The notes below the pieces were generated by a model. It had not been told where the DNA came from. It saw only the letters and a program-made list of their open reading frames with translations, and did no database searches. Below, piece after piece: positions 40,206 through 49,526 of a DNA stretch of 64,000 nucleotides (positions are counted from its first letter, which is position 1; each line of letters begins with the position of its first letter). Position numbers and translations under genes: made by a program. This stretch comes from Fangia hongkongensis FSC776 = DSM 21703 (lineage in GTDB: Bacteria; Pseudomonadota; Gammaproteobacteria; Francisellales; Francisellaceae), in contig NZ_KB902243.1 in the NCBI RefSeq assembly GCF_000379445.1, positions 18,348-82,347 of the forward strand, read 5' to 3'.

Positions 40206-41066
40206 ATGTATATTAGAAAGGTAGCGCTTGCCTCTTTATTGTTGGCTTCAGGCTCAGTGTTTGCTGATAATAATATTTCTTTGCCATCAACAAATTTCAA
40301 CTTTGATATTCAAACAGTTTCTGCGCAGTCGACTTATCAACCATCAATTGCCTTTGTTAATGATGGAAAAACTTATATTAAGTTTCCACCAACTGTGACA
40401 AAAGATAATCTGCCAATTATTCTTGTTGATCAGCTGCCAAATCATTCAGCGCCGATAATCAGCTATCAAGGGAGTTATGTTGTGGTGAACCAGCCTGCAA
40501 CGCAAGTAAAAATCTTTAACCCCAAAACGAGAAAGCTTTTGTATCAATTAAGACTGCAAAATCATTTTAATTATGGAGATGTTAAGCCATCGCCGTATAT
40601 TTTACCTTATGAGTTTCAAGGCCTTTTTATGGGAATAAACTTAGGAATGGCAACGATCGATTCAAAAGGTTACAAACCTGCTGCTGGCATGAAGCTTGGC
40701 TATGATTGGTCACTGAGTAAAAAATATGGTTTTATGGCAGGTTTTGAACTTGGTGCTAATTATGATGGGCAAAAAACAACGGATTCACAAACAGTTAAAA
40801 GCTGGAATATGAATTTGATGTTTAGAGCAAAATATCAGTTTCAATCAGGGTTCAATCTTGTTGCTAAAGCAGGACCCGCTTATGTGTGGAATAGTGATCA
40901 AGCTAATGACAGCATCGATAACAGTATTGCAGCAAGAGCTGGAGTTCAAGCCGGTTATCTGTTCGCTAATGGCATAGGATTATCATTGGAATATGATCAT
41001 TTATTCTCAAACTCAAAAGTAAACTCTGTGAATAGCTTTAGCGGTGGAGTGTCGTATATATTTTAA
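40206..41066 (+). CDS. Outer membrane beta-barrel protein
   Basis: A signal peptide (MYIRKVALASLLLASGSVFA, cleavage before DNN) is followed by about 115 residues without recognisable domain, then an eight-stranded type barrel from about residue 140: FQGLFMGINLGMAT, repeated alternating strands ending in LSLEYDHLF and a C-terminal FSGGVSYIF whose terminal Phe is the BAM recognition residue. Resembles small OmpA/porin-like opacity barrels. Function unknown. Monocistronic after the ribosomal terminator. Confidence 0.8.
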   Translation: MYIRKVALASLLLASGSVFADNNISLPSTNFNFDIQTVSAQSTYQPSIAFVNDGKTYIKFPPTVTKDNLPIILVDQLPNHSAPIISYQGSYVVVNQPATQVKIFNPKTRKLLYQLRLQNHFNYGDVKPSPYILPYEFQGLFMGINLGMATIDSKGYKPAAGMKLGYDWSLSKKYGFMAGFELGANYDGQKTTDSQTVKSWNMNLMFRAKYQFQSGFNLVAKAGPAYVWNSDQANDSIDNSIAARAGVQAGYLFANGIGLSLEYDHLFSNSKVNSVNSFSGGVSYIF

Positions 41067-41123
41067 TACATATTGTGAAGTAGATATTTGCCAGTGGTGT
41101 TAATGTGATAATAGAGATTGGGC

Positions 41124-41666
41124 ATGGCGGAGAATAAATTAAATTTAAGACAATTGAAAGTCGCTTTACGAAAAAAGTCTGAATATGAATTAGTTGAAGA
41201 AATTGCAACCTTATATAAAAAATTTAATCAGGTAAAAGAGTATTATCAAGCATCCCTATTGAATAACGACGATGAAATTTTGGCACGATACAAAAAGATT
41301 GTTCAAGCTGAATATATTGAAGGCCCGAAGAGCCGTTCTCCTAAAATGCGTGCTTCAGTCGCACGAAAAGCAATATCAGATTATAAGAAAGTATCTTGTT
41401 CTGACCATGGTATAGCGGATTTGATGCTCACTTATGTTGAGTCTGGGATAATATGTGACCGTACTTATGGAGGTATAGATGAAAACTTCTATATCAGTAT
41501 GGAAAGTATGTTTGAGTCAGCAGTGAAGTTCATTGTTGAAAAAGAGATGGTATCTCATTTTATTCATAGGATTCAACAAACTGTGGAGGATAGTGCTAAT
41601 ACTGGTTGGGGTTTTGGAGATCAGCTAAAAGATACATATGACATCTATGTGGTAGTTCAGACTTAA
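41124..41666 (+). CDS. DUF6155-like protein
   Basis: About 180 residues, beginning MAENKLNLRQLKVALRKKSEYELVEEIATLYKKF, which matches my recollection of the DUF6155 opening. No catalytic motif is visible and the protein looks all-helical. I place the start at ATG 41124; a TTG at 41118 is in frame. It lies just before the restriction island and may be its first gene or the last native gene. Confidence 0.5.
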   Translation: MAENKLNLRQLKVALRKKSEYELVEEIATLYKKFNQVKEYYQASLLNNDDEILARYKKIVQAEYIEGPKSRSPKMRASVARKAISDYKKVSCSDHGIADLMLTYVESGIICDRTYGGIDENFYISMESMFESAVKFIVEKEMVSHFIHRIQQTVEDSANTGWGFGDQLKDTYDIYVVVQT

Positions 41667-41904
41667 TCTGACAATCAATCAGCAATCAAAGAGCGTTTCT
41701 GCCTCTTGGAACTCTTGATCAATCCCCCGTGAATTGGCGACGTAAGCATATTGCCGTTTAATGTAGACTGATTTTAACCATAAGATGGTGAGTAACAGGA
41801 ATATTGATGCAATTATAGATTTGTAGTTGTCGATCCTCTGGTTTTCTCATATCCTACTCTTTAGTCTCATAGTGGATAGAGCTATGATAGATAGTGTTTG
41901 AATC

Positions 41905-42062
41905 TTGAAAGAGGCTGATGACTACCTTAAGTTGGCAGAAAAACTGCTTATTTCCTTGTCGCTGATGGTGAATTCCCCAGTTTTAAGGTGTGTGGGAGCA
42001 GGTGGTTCAAACGCGAAGATATCCTCAAATAGATTGAACAACAGAAAAATATAGAGGCGTAA
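41905..42062 (+). pseudogene. Degraded excisionase/AlpA-type HTH gene
   Basis: Frame 1 (from 41905) reads LKEADDYLKLAEK; after an A-run at 41939-41943 the next frame continues TAYFLVADGEFPSFKV then GSRWFKREDILK, a TAG at 42030-42032, and IEQQ. Together these rebuild the small winged-HTH (HTH_17/excisionase family) pattern ExAxYLKLxEKTxYxLVxxGEFPxFKVGxxWRFKREDIxxWIE. A frameshift plus a stop where Trp is expected make it non-functional. Such HTH genes often precede type I restriction operons. The remaining 435-bp gap (41667-42101) shows no other gene. Confidence 0.65.
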
Positions 42063-42101
42063 AAATGAGTATTAGCCATAGCGCTACGCTGGGGAGGTTA
42101 T

Positions 42102-45100
42102 ATGACTAAAGAACAAGAGATCGAAAATGCTTTAATTGCAAAGCTTCAAGACCTTAAATATACCTATCGAGAAGATATAAGAGATAAAGCTAGCCTTGAG
42201 CAAAATTTTCGCGAGAAATTTGAAGCCCTGAATTATGTCCGACTTACTGATTCTGAGTTTGCGCGCTTGCGTGATGAAATCGTCAATTCTGATGTTTTTG
42301 TCGCAGCTAAAACTCTACGTGAACGTAATACCTTCCAGCGAGAAGACGGAACACCGTTGCAATACACTTTGGTCAATATCAAGGATTGGTGTAAAAATGA
42401 ATTCGAAGTAATTAACCAATTTCGGATTAATACCGACAATAGCCATCACCGCTATGACGTTATTCTGTTAATAAACGGTGTTCCCGTAGTTCAAATAGAA
42501 TTGAAAACGCTTGCCTTCACGCCACGCCGTGCCATGGAGCAAATTATCGAATATAAGAATGACATGGGTAATGGTTACACAAATACTCTCTTGTGTTTTA
42601 TGCAGCTTTTTATTGTTAGTAACCGTGTCAATACACTTTATTTTGCCAATAACCATAATCAGCACTTTAGTTTTAACGCTGATGAGCGTTTTCTGCCGAT
42701 TTATCAGCTTGCCAAAGAAGACAACACAAAAATCACCCATCTTGATGACTTTTCTGATAATTTACTAGCCAAATGCACCTTAGGCCAAATGATCAGCCGC
42801 TATATGGTATTGGTCGCCAGCGAGCAAAAGCTGATGATTATGCGCCCGTACCAAATCTATGCGGTAAAGGCGATTGTCGATTGTATTCATCAAAACCGAG
42901 GAAACGGCTATATCTGGCATACGACAGGCAGTGGAAAAACCCTTACTTCCTTTAAAGCTTCAACGCTGTTAAAAGACAACCCAGAGATTGATAAATGCCT
43001 GTTTGTAGTAGATCGTAAAGATCTTGATCGACAGACCCGTGAGGAATTCAATAAGTTTCAAGAGGGCTGTGTTGAAGGAAATACCAATACTGAGGCCTTG
43101 GTTCGCCGTATGTTGTCGGACGATTACGCCGATAAAGTTATTGTTACCACCATACAAAAGCTTGGTCTTGCGCTTGATGAAAATAGCAAACGCAATCAGC
43201 GGCATAAGCAAAATGGCAAACAGACTTACAAAGAACGCCTTGAGCCTTTACGAGATCAAAGGGTTGTTTTCATATTTGATGAATGTCATCGTTCTCAGTT
43301 CGGCGATAATCATCAAGCAATCAAAGCCTTCTTTCCTAAAGCGCAGTTATTCGGCTTCACAGGTACGCCGATCTTTGAAGATAATGCTACCTATAAGAAA
43401 ATTGACGGCACCATAGGTTCATATAAAACCACTGAAGATATCTTTCAAAAGCAGTTACACGCCTATACCATCACTAACGCTATTGACGATCGTAATGTGC
43501 TACGCTTCCACATCGATTACTTCGGTGAGAAGCTAAAAGACGATACGAGTAATAAAAACAAAAATCCAAAACCTAAGATGCCATCGCCTGAATCCGTTGT
43601 TGGTGAAATACTAAAAAAGCATGATTCTGCTACCAACCAAAGGAGATTTAACGCGGTATTGGCTACAGCCTCTATTAATAGCGCTATTGAATACTATGAG
43701 CTATTCAAACAGGCGCAGGCCGAAAAGCTGGCCGAAGATGATAGCTATACACCGTTAAATATTGCCTGTGTATTCTCGCCGCCCGCCGAAGGCAACAAAG
43801 ATGTGCAGCAGATTCAGGATGACTTGCCACAAGAAAAAGAAGATAATAAGCAAGCGCCTGATGAGAAAAAGGCAGCCCTGAAAACCATTATTACCGATTA
43901 TAATGCCCAATACGGTACAAACCACACCATAAGTGAATTCGACTTGTATTATCAGGACGTGCAGCAACGGATTAAAGATCAGAAATACACCAATAAAGAT
44001 TACCCACATAAAAATAAAATTGATATTGTGATTGTGGTCGATATGTTGCTCACGGGTTTTGATTCCAAATACCTCAACACTCTGTATGTGGATAAAAACC
44101 TAAAATACCACGGGCTAATTCAAGCCTTTTCACGTACAAATCGTGTGCTCAATGACACAAAACCTTATGGCAATATTTTGGATTTCCGTCATCAGGAAGC
44201 TGCGGTTAATACCGCTATTGCACGTTTCTCAGGGCAAGATAAAGACCGTGCCAAAGAGATATGGCTGGTTGACCCAGCATCGCAGGTTATTGAAAACTTA
44301 GATAGCGCCATCAGTAATCTTGAAAAGTTCATGGACTCGCAAGGGCTGTCTTGTACTCCTGAGAACGTGAACAACCTTAAAGGGGATGCTGCCAGAAGCG
44401 AATTTATTAACCGTTTTAAGGAAGTGCAGCGCTTAAAGACTCAGCTTGATCAATATACTGATCTGAATGAAGAGCAAATAGAAAGTGTCAATGCATTGCT
44501 TCCCGAAGAACAATTACGCGGATTTAAAGGGATGTATCTGGAAACAGCGCAACGCCTGAAGGCACAACAAGCTAAAGGCAGTGATGACCCTGATGATCCA
44601 GTGCAGCAGCTAGAGTTTGAATTGGTGTTGTTTGCCTCTGCCGTGATTGACTATGACTACATCATGGGCTTAATCGCTAAATCTACCGATGACGATAAAC
44701 CAAGCAAGCACAAGATGAGCCGTCAGCAGTTGATCGACTTGATTAGCTCAAGCGCCAATTTGATGGGGGAACGCGATGATATTGTCGATTATATCAACAG
44801 TCTGCCAATTAATAAAAGCCTCAATGAAAAAGCAATTCGAGAAGGTTATCAACAGTTCAAGGCGGAAAAGTCCGACATAGAACTTGCCAACATTGCAGAT
44901 AAACACAGCATTGCCCATGAAGCCTTGCAGGGTTTTGTGGATAGTATTTTGGATCGCATGATCTTCGATGGTGAACAGCTCAGTGATTTGCTAGAGCCAT
45001 TAGATTTAGGCTGGAAAGCACGGACACAAGCCGAGTTGGCATTGATGGATGAGTTGATGCCATTACTCCATAAGCTCGCAGAAGGGCGGGAAATTTCGGG

Positions 45101-45119
45101 GTTGGCAGCATATGAGTAA
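42102..45119 (+). CDS. hsdR: Type I restriction enzyme subunit R
   Basis: Motor and nuclease subunit, 1005 residues. The N-terminal PD-(D/E)xK nuclease is visible as Asp119 (RYDVILLINGVPVV) and Glu133-x-Lys135 (QIELK). The translocase has Walker A TTGSGKT (274-280), DECH (393-396) and GFTGTP, then the second helicase domain with VDMLLTGFDSK and QAFSRTNRV. A helical C-terminus binds HsdM/HsdS. Codon use appears richer in C-ending codons than the ribosomal genes. It overlaps hsdS by 8 bp. Confidence 0.95.
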   Translation: MTKEQEIENALIAKLQDLKYTYREDIRDKASLEQNFREKFEALNYVRLTDSEFARLRDEIVNSDVFVAAKTLRERNTFQREDGTPLQYTLVNIKDWCKNEFEVINQFRINTDNSHHRYDVILLINGVPVVQIELKTLAFTPRRAMEQIIEYKNDMGNGYTNTLLCFMQLFIVSNRVNTLYFANNHNQHFSFNADERFLPIYQLAKEDNTKITHLDDFSDNLLAKCTLGQMISRYMVLVASEQKLMIMRPYQIYAVKAIVDCIHQNRGNGYIWHTTGSGKTLTSFKASTLLKDNPEIDKCLFVVDRKDLDRQTREEFNKFQEGCVEGNTNTEALVRRMLSDDYADKVIVTTIQKLGLALDENSKRNQRHKQNGKQTYKERLEPLRDQRVVFIFDECHRSQFGDNHQAIKAFFPKAQLFGFTGTPIFEDNATYKKIDGTIGSYKTTEDIFQKQLHAYTITNAIDDRNVLRFHIDYFGEKLKDDTSNKNKNPKPKMPSPESVVGEILKKHDSATNQRRFNAVLATASINSAIEYYELFKQAQAEKLAEDDSYTPLNIACVFSPPAEGNKDVQQIQDDLPQEKEDNKQAPDEKKAALKTIITDYNAQYGTNHTISEFDLYYQDVQQRIKDQKYTNKDYPHKNKIDIVIVVDMLLTGFDSKYLNTLYVDKNLKYHGLIQAFSRTNRVLNDTKPYGNILDFRHQEAAVNTAIARFSGQDKDRAKEIWLVDPASQVIENLDSAISNLEKFMDSQGLSCTPENVNNLKGDAARSEFINRFKEVQRLKTQLDQYTDLNEEQIESVNALLPEEQLRGFKGMYLETAQRLKAQQAKGSDDPDDPVQQLEFELVLFASAVIDYDYIMGLIAKSTDDDKPSKHKMSRQQLIDLISSSANLMGERDDIVDYINSLPINKSLNEKAIREGYQQFKAEKSDIELANIADKHSIAHEALQGFVDSILDRMIFDGEQLSDLLEPLDLGWKARTQAELALMDELMPLLHKLAEGREISGLAAYE

Positions 45120-46383
45120 CAAAAATAAAAAAGGCTTAATGCAAGACCTCTTTCCCGCTGAGGGTAAAACCACTCCTACACTGCGTTTTCCGGAGTTTGA
45201 AGATGAAAAAGGGTGGGTTTATAGCCCATTAGAAAAAATTGCTACAATTGTAACAGGCAACACACCGAGTACTTCAGATGCTGCTAATTATGGAGGTACA
45301 AAAAACTTCGTATCACCAGCAGATATTTCAGATGGTCGTTTTGTAGAGGGAACAAAAACACTTCTTAGTGATGAGGGTTACTCGAAAACAAGAAAAATTC
45401 CAGCAGATAGCATACTTTTCGTATGTATTGGATCTACTATTGGGAAAGTTGCACAAAATACATTTGAATGCTCCACAAATCAGCAAATTAACTCTGTAAT
45501 ACCATTTGATAGAGTTTATAATGCATTTATTTATTACTCACTAAAACATATTTCTCTAAAAATAGCTGAGTTATCTGGAAAACAAGCAGTTCCAATTATT
45601 AATAAGTCTTTGTTCTCTTCTGTCGTAATTGGTATTCCATTTTTTGATGAACAACAAAAAATCGCCGATTGCCTGTCTTCACTAGATGAGTTGATCGCTG
45701 CGCATACCCAAAAGTACCAAGAACTCCAATGCTATAAAAAGGGATTGCTGCAAAACCTCTTCCCCACAAAAGGTGAAACTGTTCCCGAATTGCGTTTTCC
45801 TGAGTTTAAGAATGAGGGAAAATGGGAGTTTAGGAAACTTGCCGATAAGGATATATCTGACTTTGTAAAAAAGAGACTTCCCTTAAGTGAACTATCTATA
45901 AATACGTATGTTAGTACAGAAAATATCCTGGCAGATTTTGGTGGAATTGCGAAAGCTTCAAAATTACCGCCTTCCGGTTCGTTTACAGCTTATGAAAGTG
46001 GCGACATTTTAATTGCGAATATTCGTCCCTATTTAAAAAAGGTTTGGGTAGCGAATAGAAGCGGCGGTGCTTCAAATGATGTGATTGTTGTTCGGCCTAA
46101 GAATGGTAACGCCTTTTTATCCTGTATTTTAAAGAGTGAAGTATTTATAAATTATGTAATGCAGGGGGCAAAAGGCGTAAAAATGCCAAGAGGCGATATT
46201 GCTTTGATGAAGGAATATCCAGTTGCAGTACCAAATTCAGAAGAGCAACAAAAAATCGCCGATTGCCTGTCTTCCCTCGATAAGCTAATCACAACACAAG
46301 CACAAAAAATTGAAGAACTAAAATCCCATAAAAAAGGTTTGATGCAGCAGCTTTTCCCAGTCATGGGTGAGGTGACGACATGA
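45112..46383 (+). CDS. hsdS: Type I restriction specificity subunit S
   Basis: Recognises the target DNA for methylation and cleavage. The 423 residues contain two target-recognition domains (about 20-185 and 220-385), each ending in a helical spacer with EQQKIADCLSSLD and KKGLLQNLFPTKGE or KKGLMQQLFPVMGE; a third partial copy (NKKGLMQDLFPAEGK...LRFPEF) opens the protein, giving the circularly permuted layout of the family. Both spacers share a perfect 29-bp DNA repeat. ATGA overlap couples it to the next gene. Confidence 0.94.
   Translation: MSNKNKKGLMQDLFPAEGKTTPTLRFPEFEDEKGWVYSPLEKIATIVTGNTPSTSDAANYGGTKNFVSPADISDGRFVEGTKTLLSDEGYSKTRKIPADSILFVCIGSTIGKVAQNTFECSTNQQINSVIPFDRVYNAFIYYSLKHISLKIAELSGKQAVPIINKSLFSSVVIGIPFFDEQQKIADCLSSLDELIAAHTQKYQELQCYKKGLLQNLFPTKGETVPELRFPEFKNEGKWEFRKLADKDISDFVKKRLPLSELSINTYVSTENILADFGGIAKASKLPPSGSFTAYESGDILIANIRPYLKKVWVANRSGGASNDVIVVRPKNGNAFLSCILKSEVFINYVMQGAKGVKMPRGDIALMKEYPVAVPNSEEQQKIADCLSSLDKLITTQAQKIEELKSHKKGLMQQLFPVMGEVTT
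45652..45680 (+). repeat. 29-bp direct repeat in hsdS, copy 1
   Basis: Identical over 29 bp to 46246-46274, 594 bp apart (a multiple of three). It encodes QQKIADCLSS at the end of the first target-recognition domain, so recombination between copies would remove one domain while keeping frame. Confidence 0.9.
46246..46274 (+). repeat. 29-bp direct repeat in hsdS, copy 2
   Basis: Second copy of the 29-bp repeat at 45652-45680, at the end of the second target-recognition domain. Confidence 0.9.
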
Positions 46384-47564
46384 AAAAGATTTTCACCTAT
46401 CAAAATTTAAGAGGACTTGTTAATCGCCTGCGTGATGATTTGAATAATCAGGAACTTATTCTTCTTTATGCCTATAACCGAACGGGTAAAACACGGTTGT
46501 CTATGGATTTTAAAGATAAAGGAAAATATAAGAACGATGGTAAGCCTGACACACTTTATTTTAATGCTTTTACAGAGGACTTGTTTGCTTGGGAGAACGA
46601 CCTAGAAAATGATTCTGCACGTGGGTTGCAAGTAAATCAGTATTCTAAGTTTTTTGATGGGTTTACCAATTTAGGGCTTGAACCAACCATTGATGAATAT
46701 CTTAGTCGATATGCTGATTTTAACTTCGACTTTGAATATAAGGAAGTACAGCAAGGTGGTGAAGCATTTACCAAGCCCTACTTTGTAAAATTTAGTAAAG
46801 ACGGTGAAGAAAACATAAAGATTTCCAGAGGCGAAGAAAGTATTTTTATCTGGTGTATATTTATGGCTATTTGTGAGCGAGTGCTTGACGGTCAAGAATC
46901 CTATCAATGGGTGAAATACATATACATTGATGATCCTGTTTCATCTCTTGATGATAACAACGCAATATCAGCTGCTTGTGATTTAGCCAAACTTCTTCGA
47001 CGAGCAACCAGTCGTAAGAATGGAGACGGTGCGCCCAACCCGATGAAGATCGTTGTCTCATCACATCACTCACTCTTTTTTAATGTTATGTGCAATGAGA
47101 TGGGGAGAGCAAAAGAGGGTGAGCCAAAAGTTAGACACAAGCAGTATTTTTTTCATCGCCCTAATAGTGAAAATCACTACACACTTCGTGCTACTGGAGA
47201 CACGCCATATTTCCATCATGTAGCGACTTTATCGGAGCTGCACAGGGCTGCCGATCCTGAAAATGGCACGCTTTATACATTCCACTTCAATGCACTGCGT
47301 AGCATCATGGAGAAAACTTCTGCCTTTTTCGGTCATGCCGATATTGGTTTTTGTCTGAAAACCATTGATGACGATGAGAATAGTGCGTTATTTAACCGTG
47401 CCCTCAATCTATTGAGTCATGGAAAATATGCTATTCATGAGCCAACACCTATGGGCGAAGATAATCAGGATTTATTCCGGCAAATCCTAAGAGCATTTGT
47501 TAGCAGTTTTAAATTTTATCTGCCAGAAATACTAAACGAGAATTCTAGAAGGACAACACTGTGA
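46380..47564 (+). CDS. PrrC/RloA-like ATPase, candidate anticodon nuclease, inside the restriction operon
   Basis: A 394-residue protein with an ABC-ATPase core: Walker A-like AYNRTGKT (31-38, lacking the usual first Gly), signature-like SRGEES (149-154), Walker B with D-loop IDDPVSSLDD (183-192) and an H-loop VVSSHH (225-230). The C-terminal part contains Arg307-x3-Glu311 and His347; PrrC, the E. coli anticodon nuclease of 396 residues coded within a type I locus, uses Arg320, Glu324 and His356. RloA proteins of Campylobacter restriction loci are the alternative match. Ends overlap hsdS and hsdM by 4 bp. Motifs are seen; nuclease activity is inferred. Confidence 0.65.
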   Translation: MKKIFTYQNLRGLVNRLRDDLNNQELILLYAYNRTGKTRLSMDFKDKGKYKNDGKPDTLYFNAFTEDLFAWENDLENDSARGLQVNQYSKFFDGFTNLGLEPTIDEYLSRYADFNFDFEYKEVQQGGEAFTKPYFVKFSKDGEENIKISRGEESIFIWCIFMAICERVLDGQESYQWVKYIYIDDPVSSLDDNNAISAACDLAKLLRRATSRKNGDGAPNPMKIVVSSHHSLFFNVMCNEMGRAKEGEPKVRHKQYFFHRPNSENHYTLRATGDTPYFHHVATLSELHRAADPENGTLYTFHFNALRSIMEKTSAFFGHADIGFCLKTIDDDENSALFNRALNLLSHGKYAIHEPTPMGEDNQDLFRQILRAFVSSFKFYLPEILNENSRRTTL

Positions 47565-49186
47565 ACGAACAACAATTAAAAGACTTAGGTAAAACGCTTT
47601 GGGATATAGCAGATAATTTGCGCGGCGCGATGAATGCCGATGATTTTCGCGATTATATGCTTTCTTTCCTATTCTTACGCTACCTGTCAGACAATTACGA
47701 AGCTGCTGCTAAGAAAGAGCTTGGATCGGACTACCCAACGCTCGACGATGATGATAAACGCGCTCCGTTAAGTGTATGGTACGAGCAAAATGAAGAAGAC
47801 GTTCCTGCCTTTGAGAAACAAATGCGCCGTAAAGTGCATTATGTTATTGAGCCAGCGCATCTGTGGAGCAGCATAGCAGAACTTGCTAGAACGCAACATG
47901 ACGATCTTCTGCTGACTTTGCAACAAGGCTTTAAGTACATCGAAAATGAATCCTTTGAAAACAGCTTTCAGGGTTTATTCTCAGAGATTAATCTGGATTC
48001 TGAAAAGCTGGGCAAGAATTACAGCCTAAGAAATGCCAAACTTTGCACCATCATTACCAAAATTGCTGAGGGTATTTCAGGCTTTTCAACAGACAGCGAC
48101 ACCCTTGGTGATGCCTATGAATATCTTATTGGACAATTTGCCGCAGGCTCAGGTAAAAAGGCGGGTGAATTTTATACGCCGCAGCAAATTTCGACCATTT
48201 TATCTGAGATTGTCACCTTAGATAGCCAAGAGCCAGCAACAGGTAAGAAGAAAAAGCTTAACAAGGTATTGGACTTTGCGTGTGGCTCTGGTTCGCTTCT
48301 TTTAAATGTGCGTAACCAGCTAGGTCATCATGGTATTGGTAAAATTTACGGGCAAGAAAATAATATAACGACATACAACCTTGCTCGCATGAACATGCTT
48401 CTCCATGGTGTTAAGGATTCAGAGCTTGAGATTCATCATGGTGATTCATTACTTAATGACTGGGATTTGCTCAATGAAATGAATCCTGCTAAAAAGCTGC
48501 AATGTGATGCGGTGGTTGCTAACCCTCCATTTAGCTTGCGCTGGAGCCCAACGGAAGCGCTAGGTGATGACTTCCGCTTCAAGAGCTACGGACTTGCTCC
48601 AAAATCAGCGGCAGATTTTGCGTTTTTATTACATGGTTTCCATTTTTTAAGTGATGAAGGAACTATGGCTATAATCTTGCCACACGGAGTATTGTTCCGT
48701 GGCGGTGCAGAAGCTAGAATCCGTACCAAACTTTTAAAGGACAACAATATTGACACGGTAATTGGTTTGCCTGCGAATTTGTTCTTCTCTACGGGTATTC
48801 CGGTATGTATTCTTGTGTTGAAAAAGTGCAAGAAGCCTGATGATGTGCTTTTTATTAACGCAAGTGATGAGGAGCATTTTGAAAAGGGTAAGCGCCAAAA
48901 TCGTCTTTTGCCAGAGCATATCAAGAAGATTATCGATACTTACCAATTTCGTAAGGAAAAGGAGCGTTACTCTCGTCGTGTATCAATGGAAGAAATCGAG
49001 AGGAACGATTTCAATCTCAATATCTCAAGATATGTGAGTACCGCCAAGCCTGAGAAAAAGGTTGATTTGTGCGCTGTTCATAAAGAGCTTGTGAATTTGG
49101 AAAAAAATATTGTTGTTGCAACGACTAAACATAACAAGTTTTTAGATGAGCTTGGTTTACCATTATTACCTCTCGCAGAGGACTAA
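47561..49186 (+). CDS. hsdM: Type I restriction-modification methyltransferase subunit M
   Basis: N6-adenine methyltransferase of the complex, 541 residues. An N-terminal helical HsdM domain (LWDIADNLRGAMNADDFRDYMLSFLFLRYLSD) precedes GEFYTP (202-207), the SAM motif DFACGSG (238-244) and catalytic NPPF (321-324). It starts with GTG overlapping the preceding stop. Being last, behind the ATPase gene, is unusual: methylase is more often first. Confidence 0.95.
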   Translation: MNEQQLKDLGKTLWDIADNLRGAMNADDFRDYMLSFLFLRYLSDNYEAAAKKELGSDYPTLDDDDKRAPLSVWYEQNEEDVPAFEKQMRRKVHYVIEPAHLWSSIAELARTQHDDLLLTLQQGFKYIENESFENSFQGLFSEINLDSEKLGKNYSLRNAKLCTIITKIAEGISGFSTDSDTLGDAYEYLIGQFAAGSGKKAGEFYTPQQISTILSEIVTLDSQEPATGKKKKLNKVLDFACGSGSLLLNVRNQLGHHGIGKIYGQENNITTYNLARMNMLLHGVKDSELEIHHGDSLLNDWDLLNEMNPAKKLQCDAVVANPPFSLRWSPTEALGDDFRFKSYGLAPKSAADFAFLLHGFHFLSDEGTMAIILPHGVLFRGGAEARIRTKLLKDNNIDTVIGLPANLFFSTGIPVCILVLKKCKKPDDVLFINASDEEHFEKGKRQNRLLPEHIKKIIDTYQFRKEKERYSRRVSMEEIERNDFNLNISRYVSTAKPEKKVDLCAVHKELVNLEKNIVVATTKHNKFLDELGLPLLPLAED

Positions 49187-49322
49187 AAGGATTTGAAATA
49201 CTCTTGAGCCACCCTTAGAAAATGGGATGTGTCGTCTAAAGAACTAACAGAAAAAATGTAGTAAAGGTCAATATTATTGAAGTTATTAATTGAATGATTA
49301 ATACATTTACATTGAAATAATT

Positions 49323-49342
49323 TGGTGGAGGCGGCGGGAGTT
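49323..49342 (+). repeat. Displaced copy of the tmRNA 3' end (att-like repeat)
   Basis: tggtggaggcggcgggagtt is identical to 49527-49546, the last 20 bases of ssrA including the encoded CCA. Site-specific integrases that use ssrA leave such a duplicate at the far end of the inserted DNA. It lies 136 bp after hsdM. Confidence 0.75.
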
Positions 49343-49413
49343 TTTTCGGCACTCAGCCTCCTGCTTCGTTTGAAAACCAGCCCTTTGCAGTCCATGCTTT
49401 GGGCGTTCGACAG

Positions 49414-49435
49414 GAAAAAGCTTAAGCGCTTTTTC
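49414..49435 (-). terminator. Possible terminator of ssrA
   Basis: GAAAAAGC-TTAAGC-GCTTTTTC, an 8-bp perfect stem with an intrinsic T-run on either strand, about 90 bp beyond the tmRNA 3' end. A GC-rich hairpin CCGCG-TCC-CGCGG lies at 49450-49462 between them. The rest of 49187-49526 shows no gene. Confidence 0.5.
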
Positions 49436-49526
49436 TGATCAGTCTTACCCCGCGTCCCGCGGATCCAACGATATCAATGGTTGAATATATTAAACGCTGT
49501 ATAGAGATTGTAAGAATAAAAACATC

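Noticed and set aside
41667..42101. Search for a left-hand copy of the ssrA 3' repeat marking the other end of the restriction island
   Set aside because: No match to the 20-bp repeat is visible in the gap before hsdR, so the island's left boundary cannot be set from att sites.
49440..49475. GC-rich CCGCGTCCCGCGGATCC segment as part of a tRNA or second tmRNA
   Set aside because: It forms a small hairpin but no cloverleaf, T-arm or acceptor pairing can be built around it.
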